Source: an uncultured Bacteroidales bacterium (GTDB taxonomy: Bacteria; Bacteroidota; Bacteroidia; Bacteroidales; UBA932). Taken from it: a DNA stretch of 64,000 nucleotides. The stretch is from contig CALVAC010000002.1 in NCBI GenBank assembly GCA_944325435.1, forward strand, positions 62,001 to 126,000. Direction: 5' to 3'. The notes beneath the pieces were generated by a model, which was given only the letters and a program-made list of their open reading frames with translations, searched no databases and was not told where the DNA came from. Both the position numbers and the translations under genes were made by a program. How positions within the stretch are numbered: the stretch's first letter is position 1; the number at the start of each line of letters is the position of its first letter. Positions 49,559-60,049 of this stretch are shown piece after piece.

Positions 49559-50933
49559 TCTGTATTATATAGTCCTTGAGGTCCACATCATCCTTGTTTA
49601 TCGGGAATGTGTACATGTATTCTTCCGTAGTGTATTTCTGGTATATCCCGATCTGGTCGGAAATCACCCAGAATTCAGGACTCCCGTTCCTCTTGAGTTC
49701 GAACCATCTGTCACCTTCGAGATACATTTCCATCCTCCTTTCGTTGAGGATGGCCTGCATCAGCGGTGTGAGCGGTGCTCCTGTCGCGTCTTCTCGAATC
49801 GTTGCGCCGGCATCGGCTTCCGGCAGTGTCTCCATCGTATAAGGCACATAGTCCTGTATCCTCTGTCCCCTGAGCCGGTTGAGAAGATTCAAAGCCTCTT
49901 CCGTGTTGCCGAGATGGGCGTTGCATTCGGCCATCATCAGGAATATCTCTCCCTCCCTGACCCGGGCCACAGGCGGTTTGATATTTTTCCTCGAGGAATC
50001 GAAATACAGACTGTACCTGATGTCCTTTTCGTTGTAAGGGGAGTACAGTTCCACGAGGTCGCCGTTCAGAGGTCTGGACCGGATGTCGGATACGGCCTGG
50101 CGGTATGTCATGGAAGATGTGGAATTGTTGTCGTTGATTCTCGAACGGACTATCACTCCCGGAGCCTTGTCGTATTCCGCCATTATCATGGTCTCGAACC
50201 CTTCCCTGTCGGCAAGAGGATATCTCTGCGCAAGGTCTTCGCAGATGTCGAGGGCATCCTGCCACCGTTCCGCCCAGAAATACGCCTTGGCCAGATATGC
50301 ATTCACGACATCTTCGGTGAACATGTATTTCGCGTCAGTGACATGCATGTCTGCGGAGGACTTCAGGACGGAGATGACATATCTGACAGTGGTCTCAAGG
50401 TCGGATCTGGCCGGAGCCTCGTCCATCGCGAAACGGTCCACTATGCACAGTCCGAGGTCTTCCGGGGCGGTATCTGGATTGTATGCCTTGCAGTAGTTCC
50501 TGAGCAGGTTGTAGTAGCATACCCCTTTCATACCCCTGGCCGCTGCCAGAAGAATCCTTGCCTCTTCCCCCTCCATGTCATCAACGGCCTCCGCTATGAT
50601 GTTGCAGTCCTTGATCACCTCGTACCAGCCTGTATAGAGACCGTAGTTGCTGTTGAACTGCACTCCGGCGTAGATGGGGAGGTTTCCTATCTGGATGTTC
50701 GCATTCAGGTCATCCGCGAAACCTTCGTATTTCGCGATGAGAGCCGCATTGCCTATCACATCATCGTATGAACCCGACTCGATATTGTTGAGCCTGTAGT
50801 TCATCACTGCCGCATATTCATCCACCGTGGATGGCAGCACCTTTCCCTGAGGCTTGACATCCAAGTAGTTCCGGCATCCTGTGGCTATCAGGAGCGGTAT
50901 CGTCCAGAGCAGTATGTATCTTGTCTTGTCCAT
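49533..50933 (-). CDS. SusD/RagB-family nutrient-binding lipoprotein
   Basis: The 466-residue protein has a lipobox ATGC (signal YILLWTIPLLIATGC). Typical SusD elements follow: YLDVKPQGKVLPSTVDEYAA, the SusD-like FWAERWQDALDICEDLA helix repeats, LNLLNRLRGQRI, and a C-terminal NERRMEMYLEGDRWFELKRN. It should cover the SusC barrel as a lid and bind the ligand. It is encoded 11 bases after susC. Confidence 0.92.
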   Translation of the reverse strand: MDKTRYILLWTIPLLIATGCRNYLDVKPQGKVLPSTVDEYAAVMNYRLNNIESGSYDDVIGNAALIAKYEGFADDLNANIQIGNLPIYAGVQFNSNYGLYTGWYEVIKDCNIIAEAVDDMEGEEARILLAAARGMKGVCYYNLLRNYCKAYNPDTAPEDLGLCIVDRFAMDEAPARSDLETTVRYVISVLKSSADMHVTDAKYMFTEDVVNAYLAKAYFWAERWQDALDICEDLAQRYPLADREGFETMIMAEYDKAPGVIVRSRINDNNSTSSMTYRQAVSDIRSRPLNGDLVELYSPYNEKDIRYSLYFDSSRKNIKPPVARVREGEIFLMMAECNAHLGNTEEALNLLNRLRGQRIQDYVPYTMETLPEADAGATIREDATGAPLTPLMQAILNERRMEMYLEGDRWFELKRNGSPEFWVISDQIGIYQKYTTEEYMYTFPINKDDVDLKDYIIQNEGYVEYL

Positions 50934-50944
50934 AATATCGTGTA

Positions 50945-53900
50945 TCAGAAACCGAAACTCAGTCCGACCGTCACGGAGCGGCTCACCGGATACACAGCGC
51001 CTGGGGTCTCCGGGTCCATACCGTCATAGTCGGTGATGGTGAAGAAGTTGTTCAGCGACAGGTGTATCCTCATGTCGGTCATCTTCATCCTGCCGGTAAT
51101 CCGTTCCGGCATCGTGTATGCGAGGACAATGTTCTTTATCCTTATGAAGGAGTTGTCCTTGACATAGACTCCACGGATGATGTTGCTGTCCATCGGATTG
51201 TCCTGCGAGAATTCGTACAGCTGGCCGTATGCATCGTATATCCGCGGGTATTTCGCATCAGGATTATCCGCGGTCCATCTGTCGGTCCTGTCCCTTGTGA
51301 CATTGAAATGGTTGGTGTACAGGTCGCTGAATATTGTCTGCGGTATCTCCGTGTCCACACCCTGGCGGTTGATCGAGCTCCATGCACCCGGGACAGACTG
51401 TTCCTCGAAAGTCTTGGACCCCCAGGAGAATGCTCCGAAACAGCTGAGCGAAAGCCCTTTCCATGTAATGCTGAGATTGAATCCGCCTGTATATGGAGCG
51501 ATGCCTGTCCCGAGGAAATACCGGTAGTTGTCGGCCACCTGATAGTCCTCGCGGCTTTCGATGACGGCATCCGGCCTCAGCTGGAACTGGTAGAGTCCCT
51601 GGCTGTTGAGTCCTGTCACCTTGCCGATGAACAGGGCATCGGTAGGGTAGCCCTCCCAGTACCTTGTGCTTGCGGTCAGCTTGTCCGGGCTGTCATAGCG
51701 CGTGACCATGTTCATGTTGTATGCGAAATTGACCGAAGCATTGACCTGCAGATCTTTCATCCTGACAATCTGTCCGTTGAGGGTGAACTCTATACCGTTG
51801 TTCACGATATCCGCGGAGTTGAAGTTCTGATATGAATACCCCGTGGTGCTCGGGATTTTGGATGATATCACCACATCCGTGCTTATTCTCCGGTAGCCTT
51901 CCACTATTCCGGAAAGCCTGTCATCGAACAGCCCGAAATCAAGCGATATCTTGTAGTCGTTGGTCTTCTCCCACCCGAGGTTCGGATTCGGTGCTCCGGA
52001 GAACGATGCCATCGGCAGGATGTCTCCATCATATCTCCTGTACTGCTGTATCCAGTAGCTCATGACCAGCTGCGGGCTCACTCCGTTGTTGATGTTGCCG
52101 GTGAATCCGGTCGCAGCCCTGAGCACAAGCCTGTTCAGCACCTTTCTTGCAGGGGCCATGAAATTCTCTTCTGCGACATGCCATGCCACTCCTGCGGACC
52201 ATGTCGGGTAGAACTGCCGTGCGCTTCCGAAATATGAGCTGCCGTCCGTCCTGAACGATGCGTTTAGGACATATCTGTCCAGCAGGATATAGTCGGCGGA
52301 TGCATAGAACGAGGCATATCTGCTCCTGGAATAGTATTCGCCGCTCAGCTGCTCCACTTCCCTGAGCCATGACTCGAGCTGGCTGGATGCTGTCGGAGGC
52401 TGTGGCATGGAGGTGGTGTTGGTGTTCGAGTCATAGTTCAGCCTCTTGGCATACAGGGTCTTCGAGTCTTCTCCCCTTATCTCGGCCCCAGCAATCACCG
52501 AGAGATCATGGGCGGTCCCGTAGGCCTCGCTGTATGCAAAATGCCCCCGGGCGATGTAAGATGAGTTCTGGTAGGAGTTCTGTATGATGGACCCGTAGTC
52601 GTTGTCGGTATAGTTCCGGTCATAGTCCAGCATGTTCTGCCATGCGGCGTATGTGCCCCGGGGATTGATCTTCTCCGTCCTGTTGTTGCCGAAGGTGTAC
52701 GACAGCAGGCCTACGAACTTCAGGGTCCTGCAGAGCCTGAACTCCCCTCCGAGACGTGCGGTGGATGAATAGTTCCTCGTCTCGCTGCTCGTGAGGTCGA
52801 GTTCCCTCATGATATTGTATGTCTTGTAGACCGGGGCTATGCTGGAGCCGTTCACGAGTCCCAGGTTCTGCCATGTCTCATCCGTCCTGTAGCTACCGTC
52901 CTCATTGTAAGGGGATTCGTACGGATTGGCGTAGTAGGCATAGTGGAACGGGTCCACATCGCTCAGATTGGGCGACTTGCTGTTCTGCATCGACAGGTCG
53001 AGACCGACATCTATCCGTGCCCAGCCGGTCGGGGTCATCGTGAAGTTGGATTTTATGTTGTATCTGTTGTAGTTGTCGTGTATCAGAAGACCGGCATCAT
53101 GGGTGTATCCGAGAGCCACATAGTAGTTGTATTTCTGGCCTCCTCCGCTCATGCTGAGATGGTGGTTGGTGGAGAGCGAGTTCCTGAATATCCGGTCGAA
53201 CCAGTCGGTAGTGCTTTCTCCGAGCCTGCTGATGTACGCATCCTGGGCTGCCCTGTCCCCGGCCATGGCCGCGAACTCTCCATATCCGGAGCGGATCATC
53301 CCCACGATTCCGACCACAGGGTAAATCTGCCCCGATGCGAACCGTTCCGCGGAAAACTCGTTCCACAGTTCATCCTCCCACGCAAGCTTCTCTGCTGAGT
53401 CCATCAGGTTGCCATCCCTCTGCGGGGCAAGGATCACTGACATGTTGCCGGAATAGTTGACCCGCATTGGGCCTTCCTTTCCGCGCTTTGTGGTGATGAC
53501 TATGACTCCGTTCGCTGCCCTGGACCCGTAGATTGCGGCTGCCGAGGCATCTTTCAGTATGGATATGTTCTCGATGTCCCCAGGATTGATGTCCCCGATG
53601 CCGTTCACGAAGAAGTCCTCGATGCCTCCTGTCTTGAGCTGGCTCTCATACAGGTCCGGGAGTTCGCCCTGGAGCGGGACCCCATCGACGACCCATAACG
53701 GGGATCCGTTGCCGGTGAGGGTGCTCTGTCCCCTGATACGGATTTCCTGGCTCCTGCCCGGCTGTCCCGAAGTCGCGGTGACGGCGACACCTGCCAGCTG
53801 CCCCTGGAGCATTGCATCTATGGAACTCTGGGGTCTGTCTTTGAGGTCTTCCGAAGTGAGCACCCCGACAGAGCCTGTAATCTTCTTGACAGCTGTCTGT

Positions 53901-54229
53901 GTGTAGCCGGTAATGACTGTCTGCGCTATCGACAGCCCGGCTTTCTCCATGATTACATCAAGCAGGTTTTTACCCCCCCAGACCGGGATTTCTTCAGTCT
54001 TCATGCCTATGAACGAGAAGACGAGGGTGATTTCTCCTTCCGGAGCCTTTATGGAATATTTTCCATCGCTGTCCGACATGGAGCCTGTCATGGTCCCCTG
54101 TATCATGACATTGACACCGGCAAGCGGTTCTCCATCCATGTCATGGATATGGCCGGATATGGTTCTGGTCTGGCTGAATGCGGCAGACTGGACAAGGAGA
54201 AGAAACGTTATGATGGTCAAGTTTTTCAT
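50945..54229 (-). CDS. SusC/RagA-family TonB-linked outer-membrane protein
   Basis: The Met at 54229 begins a signal peptide (MKNLTIITFLLLVQSAAFS). A carboxypeptidase-regulatory-like domain follows (TISGHIHDMDGEPLAGVNVM), then the plug with the SusC signature (NPGDIENISILKDASAAAIY and VIVITTKRGKEG) and a long beta-barrel to a C-terminal FGF. It has no STN domain, so it is not a direct anti-sigma transducer. It would import a ligand captured by the SusD protein with TonB energy. The divergent metalloproteases suggest peptides or proteins as cargo. Confidence 0.92.
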   Translation of the reverse strand: MKNLTIITFLLLVQSAAFSQTRTISGHIHDMDGEPLAGVNVMIQGTMTGSMSDSDGKYSIKAPEGEITLVFSFIGMKTEEIPVWGGKNLLDVIMEKAGLSIAQTVITGYTQTAVKKITGSVGVLTSEDLKDRPQSSIDAMLQGQLAGVAVTATSGQPGRSQEIRIRGQSTLTGNGSPLWVVDGVPLQGELPDLYESQLKTGGIEDFFVNGIGDINPGDIENISILKDASAAAIYGSRAANGVIVITTKRGKEGPMRVNYSGNMSVILAPQRDGNLMDSAEKLAWEDELWNEFSAERFASGQIYPVVGIVGMIRSGYGEFAAMAGDRAAQDAYISRLGESTTDWFDRIFRNSLSTNHHLSMSGGGQKYNYYVALGYTHDAGLLIHDNYNRYNIKSNFTMTPTGWARIDVGLDLSMQNSKSPNLSDVDPFHYAYYANPYESPYNEDGSYRTDETWQNLGLVNGSSIAPVYKTYNIMRELDLTSSETRNYSSTARLGGEFRLCRTLKFVGLLSYTFGNNRTEKINPRGTYAAWQNMLDYDRNYTDNDYGSIIQNSYQNSSYIARGHFAYSEAYGTAHDLSVIAGAEIRGEDSKTLYAKRLNYDSNTNTTSMPQPPTASSQLESWLREVEQLSGEYYSRSRYASFYASADYILLDRYVLNASFRTDGSSYFGSARQFYPTWSAGVAWHVAEENFMAPARKVLNRLVLRAATGFTGNINNGVSPQLVMSYWIQQYRRYDGDILPMASFSGAPNPNLGWEKTNDYKISLDFGLFDDRLSGIVEGYRRISTDVVISSKIPSTTGYSYQNFNSADIVNNGIEFTLNGQIVRMKDLQVNASVNFAYNMNMVTRYDSPDKLTASTRYWEGYPTDALFIGKVTGLNSQGLYQFQLRPDAVIESREDYQVADNYRYFLGTGIAPYTGGFNLSITWKGLSLSCFGAFSWGSKTFEEQSVPGAWSSINRQGVDTEIPQTIFSDLYTNHFNVTRDRTDRWTADNPDAKYPRIYDAYGQLYEFSQDNPMDSNIIRGVYVKDNSFIRIKNIVLAYTMPERITGRMKMTDMRIHLSLNNFFTITDYDGMDPETPGAVYPVSRSVTVGLSFGF

Positions 54230-54258
54230 ACGACCTGCTAATTTATACAAAAAAATCA

Positions 54259-54266
54259 TACCTTTG
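54259..54266 (+). promoter_or_regulatory. Promoter of the metalloprotease pair
   Basis: TACCTTTG lies 25 bases before ATG 54292, in the 62-bp gap between the divergent susC and protease genes. Confidence 0.7.
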
Positions 54267-54291
54267 TCTTCCTGTGTTTATTTTTTCGCCA

Positions 54292-56823
54292 ATGAAAACC
54301 GACAGATTGTTCCAGTATGTGGCAGTTGTGCTGTCCGTCATTGTTTTCGCCCCTGGTGTGCGGGCGGCTGTCCTGTTGGATGAGGCAGCTCCGGAGGACA
54401 CGCTTGAAAACGGGGATGCGTATTCAAATCTGCTGTCCGGGAAGAGGGAGACTGCCTCAGGTCTTTTCACTGTCCACAAGAAGGATGGCGCCCTCTATTT
54501 CGAGGTCCCTCTGTCCCTCATGGGGCGTGACATGCTTCTTGGTTCCACAGTATCGGGCACAAGCGACAACTCCAATTCCATAGTGGGGTCGAAGCCGTCC
54601 GATCCAATCTTCTTCAATTTCACGGTCAACGGGAAGAAGGTGTGCATGAATCTTCTTAAGGAGGACTACATCGTGCCCGAAGGCTATGAAAAGGCTTTTG
54701 CTGCCAACAGCCTCGACCCGGTTTTCAGGAGTTTCGACATAGAGGCATATAACCGGGACAGTTCGGCCGTGGTGTTCGATGTGACGGACCTGTTCCTCGG
54801 GACGGAAGAGATGCTTTCCCCTTTCGACCCTTATAGCGCGAACCTGTCGGGCGGTCTCAAGAGAAGCGAATCGTTCCAGAAGGACAGGTCATATATAGAA
54901 GGCATAAAGGCTTTCAGCGACAATGTCGTCATCAAGAGCGTGATGAGCTATACATATTCCCTGTCGGGTGAGAAGCCGGTCCTGGAGGATGAGCCGTTCA
55001 CTGCCATGATGACGCGCTCGATCGTGCTGTTGAGGGAGAAGCCGGTGCGGCCGAGAATCACGGACAGCAGGATTGCGATATTTCCTACGGCCAAGATATG
55101 TTTCGGACCGGAAGCCCGGCGTTCGAGGGTCGTATATTTCGCGAACAGATGGAATCTCGAGCCTTCGGACCCGGAGGCGTACGCAAGGGGAGAGACCGTG
55201 GACCCAGTGAAGCGGATAGTGTTCTATATAGATGATGCTTTCCCGGAGAAATGGAGACCGTATATCAGGGAGGGGGTCGCGCAGTGGAGCGAGGTGTTCG
55301 AGGAGATCGGGTTCAGGAATGCAGTCGTGGCCGAGGACTTTCCGGAGGATGACCCGGAGTTCGACCCTGACAATATAAAGTATTCCTGTGTCAGATACGC
55401 CCCGATAGGTATACAGAACGCGATGGGCCCATCCTGGGTTGACCCCCGCAGCGGAGAGATAATCAATGCTTCCGTCTATGTCTATCATGATGTCGTCAGG
55501 CTGCTGAACCAGTGGCTGATGATACAGACATCCCCTGCGGATGAGAGGGTGAGGACGATGCATATCCCTGATGAGATCATAGGTGATGGCCTGAGGTATG
55601 TCATCTCGCACGAGATCGGCCACTGCCTCGGTTTCATGCACAATATGGGGGCATCCTCCGCATTCCCTGTCGATTCACTCAGGAGCCCTTCGTTCACCCG
55701 GAGATACGGGACAACGCCGAGCATAATGGATTACGCGAGGTTCAACTATATAGCCCAGCCAGGAGATGCCGGCAGGGGAGTGAAGCTGACACCTCCGCGT
55801 TTCGGGGATTATGACAGGTTCCTTGTGAAATGGTCATACACTCCTCTTCCGGAGGCGAAGGATATGTGGGATGAATATTCGGTGACATCCCGGTGGATAT
55901 CGGAAAAGTCATCTGACCCGATATACCGGTATGGAAGGCAGCAGATGGAGGTCATTGATCCGAGGTCCCAGTCGGAAGACCTCGGGGATGATGCCGTCAA
56001 GGCTTCCGGCTTCGGGATATCCAACCTGAAATATGTCCTGGAGCATCTTGACGGATGGGTGGCATCCGATGATATCGATTTCAGTTACAGGAAGTCCATA
56101 TATGATGGGATAATAATGCAGTATTATCTGTATCTCAGCCATGTGTACGCCAATGTCGGTGGCATCTGGCTGTACGAGAAACATGTCGGGGATGATGTCC
56201 CGATGTACATGAGCGTGCCGTCCGGAAGACAGCGTGAGTCCGTCAGCTTCCTCCTTTCACAGCTCGATGACCTGTCATGGCTGGACAATGCGGCCCTCAT
56301 GGCGGACATGCCTCTGCAGGGCGCGCCATCCGATGTGTTGAGGAATCTGATAATCAAGATGCTGCTCGCCTCTCCGGAGAAGCTGGAACTGTCCGCTTCC
56401 AAGGCGGAGGATACCCCGTACACTGTGGAAGAGTGTCTGGAAGATGTGTATTCATATATCTGGAGTCCTCTCGAGGACAGGAAAGCCCTGACCGGAGCGC
56501 AGATGCTCGCGCAGGAACTTTTCCTCAGGAATGTCGGGACCAAGGCGGGGATATCGCTTCCGGAAGGAGGCAAGGCATCTTCCCTGGCCGCGTCCACCAT
56601 ATATGATGTGGCAGGAGACCGTTACCTTTCATGTCCGGAAGAAAGGATGGGATATGGCGAGCCGCTTATTGTCTATAATGTCCCGAAGCAGTATGAAGGA
56701 CTTTATTTCGGCTATGTTGGCAGGATCAGGGATCTCCTGTGGAAAAACAGGAACAGTCCGGACAGCGGGACCAGGATGCATTGCCGACGGCTGCTGCACC
56801 TGATTGACAAGGCTATGGAATAG
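54292..56823 (+). CDS. DUF5117/DUF5118 zinc metalloprotease (active-site intact)
   Basis: The ATG at 54292 gives an 843-residue protein with signal MKTDRLFQYVAVVLSVIVFA. DUF5118/5117-type N-terminal regions precede a metzincin site: ISHEIGHCLGFMHN matches HExxHxxGxxH. The Met-turn candidate is SIMDYARFNY. It is a secreted or surface protease. It is divergent from the SusC/SusD genes, which suggests a locus for protein or peptide use. Its stop is 10 bases before the start of a paralogue. Confidence 0.87.
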   Translation: MKTDRLFQYVAVVLSVIVFAPGVRAAVLLDEAAPEDTLENGDAYSNLLSGKRETASGLFTVHKKDGALYFEVPLSLMGRDMLLGSTVSGTSDNSNSIVGSKPSDPIFFNFTVNGKKVCMNLLKEDYIVPEGYEKAFAANSLDPVFRSFDIEAYNRDSSAVVFDVTDLFLGTEEMLSPFDPYSANLSGGLKRSESFQKDRSYIEGIKAFSDNVVIKSVMSYTYSLSGEKPVLEDEPFTAMMTRSIVLLREKPVRPRITDSRIAIFPTAKICFGPEARRSRVVYFANRWNLEPSDPEAYARGETVDPVKRIVFYIDDAFPEKWRPYIREGVAQWSEVFEEIGFRNAVVAEDFPEDDPEFDPDNIKYSCVRYAPIGIQNAMGPSWVDPRSGEIINASVYVYHDVVRLLNQWLMIQTSPADERVRTMHIPDEIIGDGLRYVISHEIGHCLGFMHNMGASSAFPVDSLRSPSFTRRYGTTPSIMDYARFNYIAQPGDAGRGVKLTPPRFGDYDRFLVKWSYTPLPEAKDMWDEYSVTSRWISEKSSDPIYRYGRQQMEVIDPRSQSEDLGDDAVKASGFGISNLKYVLEHLDGWVASDDIDFSYRKSIYDGIIMQYYLYLSHVYANVGGIWLYEKHVGDDVPMYMSVPSGRQRESVSFLLSQLDDLSWLDNAALMADMPLQGAPSDVLRNLIIKMLLASPEKLELSASKAEDTPYTVEECLEDVYSYIWSPLEDRKALTGAQMLAQELFLRNVGTKAGISLPEGGKASSLAASTIYDVAGDRYLSCPEERMGYGEPLIVYNVPKQYEGLYFGYVGRIRDLLWKNRNSPDSGTRMHCRRLLHLIDKAME

Positions 56824-56833
56824 GGAGGTGAAA

Positions 56834-59158
56834 ATGCGCATGTTATTGTCTGCAATATTGGCGGCTATGGCCATTCCTGTATCGGCAGGGACATGGCCGG
56901 AAGTGCTGGATGGAGAGGATTTCTCTGTCAGCAGGGGAATCGTGGACCTGTATTCGACAGGTGAAAAAATCTATGTCGGTCTGCCTCTGTCCCTGTGCGA
57001 GAAAAGCATGATGCTGGGGACAATGGTGGAGAAGATCAGCGACCCGATGGAATCATCGTCCGGATACCAGCCGCATGACCCGATGCTGGTGAGTTTCATG
57101 GTGGCGGATTCCACCGTATATCTGTGCAGGGACAACATCCGTTACTGCGGGGATGGCACGGCATTGAGACAGAGCCATATCCCATCTGTCCTGGAGGCAT
57201 TTGACATAGAGGAGTCCGACGCAGACAGCACCAAGGTCCTCTTTGATGCGACGGCGTTTTTCCTCAGGACGGATGACCGGACGGATCCCATCGACCCCAA
57301 GGCATATAACGGAGCCGGAGGCCTTGTCAAACGTACCGGCACCCATATATCCGGCAGCACCGTCATTTCCGGGGCGGATGCTTTCGATGACAATTTTTCT
57401 GTGGCAGTCTGCCATACATACAAGGTGAAATCTGCCCTGCTCGGGGTATTTGCCGCGGACGAGAAGACATATCTTACCGCTCAGACAAGGCGGGCATTTG
57501 TCCTGCTCCCGGACCAGCCGATGGAGCGTCGAGAGGCGGATGTAAGGATAGGGACATATACGGTCGCCCTCGATGAATTCCGGGATGACGGGCAGAGAAG
57601 CAGGAAGCGTTTCTTCTCCGAGAAATGGCGGCTGGAGACGGACAGTACGGGGACAGTGATGAATCCTGTATGTTTCTATGTAGATACACTGTTTCCGGCA
57701 TCATGGATTCCGTATATATTCCGGTCTGTCGAGAAATGGAACGCGGCTTTCGGGAAAGCCGGCTATAAGGGTGCCCTGACCGCCAGGCTATATCCGGAGG
57801 AGGATGCTGCCGGCGGATTCAACGGCTCCAATGTCAAGTATTCTTGTATCAGATATAATTTCTCCCTTTCCGACAGGATTGCGGACACGAGGTATGCGGA
57901 TCCGAGGACCGGGGAGATATTGAGTGCGCAGATATATGTCGATTCGGGTATCAGCGGCAGGATACACAGGGACCTTCTTGTACAGACCTCTGCAGCGGAC
58001 AGCCTCTGCAGACTGGAGACAGTACCTGACAGCCTGTTCGGAGCGGCACTGTCTTCACGGCTGTTGAGGAGCATAGGCCACTGTCTCGGGTTTACGGACA
58101 ACATGGCGGCCTCCTTTGCATACAGCCCAGATTCCCTTTTTTCCGCATCTTTCACAGGGTCGCACGGACTTGCGGCATCTGTCATGGATGAGCTTCCTTT
58201 CAATTTTGTCGGATATTCATCCGCATTGCCTCCCGGACATCCTCTTCCAGCCATTGTGCAGGAGAATCTCGGAGTCTACGATTACCATGTCGTCAGGTGG
58301 CTCTACGGCAGGTCCTGTCCGGAGTCCATAGACCGGAACGACCCGGCTCTCGAGTACGGGAAGAGGCAGAGTCCAAAGGCTTTCTACGACCCGAGGTCAA
58401 TGTCCCTTGACCTGGGCAATGATTTTGTCATCTCTGCAGGGTACGGCTTCGAGGGGCTGGCGAATGTGATACCATCCTTAAGTCCATGGATGGATGGCTA
58501 CGACATCGACTACAGTCTCCGCAGTACATTGCAGGAAAGCATAATAATGCAGGCTTACGAATATATCAAGCAGGTCTTCGTGAATGTCGGGGGAATATAC
58601 CTGTATCCGGGATATCAGGGGGAGGATGTGGAGTCTTTCCGGTCTGTCCCGGCAGAGACGCAGCGCAGATGCCTGCTGTGGGCGATGGAAAGGATAGACG
58701 ACCTGTCCTTTCTTGATGATGCCGTGCTTGACAGGAACTGGCAGCTGACCGGTTCCACGGCGGATTTCTGCCAGAAGTATTTTGCAAGGTTCATATTCAT
58801 GCAGATAGATGCGATGTGGCTCAGTGAGATCAAATCGGAGGAGCAGGATCCGTACACCCAGATGGATGCGATGGCAGATGTCAATGGTTTCATCTGGAAA
58901 GAGGCTCTTGCAGGGGAGGAACTGTCCGACCTGAGGAAATTCGAGCAGGTGACCTGTCTTGACTATCTTCTGATGTGGTCCGGCCTGTACGGTGGTCTCC
59001 AGAAGGACATCCATCGTCCGGAAAGGACCCATATCTGGTATGGAATGCTTCAGGATGTTAGCGAGCTTCTCGCCAAGGCTGCCAGGAAAGCTCCGTCTGA
59101 AGCCGACAGGAATCATTATGCCTATATGGAATACCGTATCCGCAAAGCGATGGAATAG
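56834..59158 (+). CDS. DUF5117-family paralogue with degenerate zinc site
   Basis: The ATG at 56834 gives 774 residues with signal MRMLLSAILAAMAIPVSAG. It aligns with its upstream neighbour throughout, for example the segment FYDPRSMSLDLGND against the upstream IDPRSQSEDLGDD. Where the neighbour has SHEIGHCLGFMHN, this protein has LRSIGHCLGFTDN. The first His, the catalytic Glu and the third His are lost, leaving one His. It cannot be a standard metzincin; a binding or regulatory pseudo-protease is likely. Other parts are well kept, so it is not simply decaying. Confidence 0.83.
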   Translation: MRMLLSAILAAMAIPVSAGTWPEVLDGEDFSVSRGIVDLYSTGEKIYVGLPLSLCEKSMMLGTMVEKISDPMESSSGYQPHDPMLVSFMVADSTVYLCRDNIRYCGDGTALRQSHIPSVLEAFDIEESDADSTKVLFDATAFFLRTDDRTDPIDPKAYNGAGGLVKRTGTHISGSTVISGADAFDDNFSVAVCHTYKVKSALLGVFAADEKTYLTAQTRRAFVLLPDQPMERREADVRIGTYTVALDEFRDDGQRSRKRFFSEKWRLETDSTGTVMNPVCFYVDTLFPASWIPYIFRSVEKWNAAFGKAGYKGALTARLYPEEDAAGGFNGSNVKYSCIRYNFSLSDRIADTRYADPRTGEILSAQIYVDSGISGRIHRDLLVQTSAADSLCRLETVPDSLFGAALSSRLLRSIGHCLGFTDNMAASFAYSPDSLFSASFTGSHGLAASVMDELPFNFVGYSSALPPGHPLPAIVQENLGVYDYHVVRWLYGRSCPESIDRNDPALEYGKRQSPKAFYDPRSMSLDLGNDFVISAGYGFEGLANVIPSLSPWMDGYDIDYSLRSTLQESIIMQAYEYIKQVFVNVGGIYLYPGYQGEDVESFRSVPAETQRRCLLWAMERIDDLSFLDDAVLDRNWQLTGSTADFCQKYFARFIFMQIDAMWLSEIKSEEQDPYTQMDAMADVNGFIWKEALAGEELSDLRKFEQVTCLDYLLMWSGLYGGLQKDIHRPERTHIWYGMLQDVSELLAKAARKAPSEADRNHYAYMEYRIRKAME

Positions 59159-59229
59159 CCTGTATATGACTTCTGCAAATATTTTGGCGGTTTTTGATGA
59201 GGAAGTTTTGCAGAATGGAGAAATGTGAG

Positions 59230-59237
59230 TATATTTG
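59230..59237 (+). promoter_or_regulatory. Promoter of the L31 gene
   Basis: TATATTTG, 36 bases before the start codon. Confidence 0.75.
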
Positions 59238-59273
59238 CACCCCGAAAAACAGTAACAGTTAAATTTTTAAGAC

Positions 59274-59525
59274 ATGAAAAAGAATATTCATCCCGAAAAC
59301 TACCGTCTTGTGGCTTTCAAGGATATGTCTAATGACACTGTCTTCATTACGCGCTCATGCGCAAACACAAAGGAGACAATCGAGATCGAGGGTGTCGAAT
59401 ACCCTGTGGTAAAGCTTGAAATCTCAAACACTTCACACCCGTTCTATACAGGAAAGATGAAGCTCGTCGATACTGCCGGCCGTGTGGACAAGTTCTACCA
59501 GAGATACGCCAACAAGAAGAAATAG
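59274..59525 (+). CDS. rpmE2: 50S ribosomal protein L31 type B
   Basis: The 83-residue protein starts [20 protein letters not shown] and ends in [20 protein letters not shown] and KYxR-like basic residues, the usual type B L31. The zinc-binding cysteines of the type A form are absent, as expected (only one Cys is present). It is a single-gene unit with promoter and terminator. Confidence 0.95.
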   Translation: MKKNIHPENYRLVAFKDMSNDTVFITRSCANTKETIEIEGVEYPVVKLEISNTSHPFYTGKMKLVDTAGRVDKFYQRYANKKK

Positions 59526-59550
59526 TCTGTACGACAATAAAGTATATGAA

Positions 59551-59574
59551 AACAGCCCCGGAAGCGGGGCTGTT
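59551..59574 (+). terminator. Terminator of the L31 gene
   Basis: AACAGCCCCG and CGGGGCTGTT form a 10-bp stem with a GAAG loop, then a T-rich tail. It also faces the end of the leftward ATPase operon. Confidence 0.85.
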
Positions 59575-59596
59575 TCTTTTGTCCAATGCGCTGTCT

Positions 59597-60040
<444 letters not shown>

Positions 60041-60049
60041 TTAAAATTG

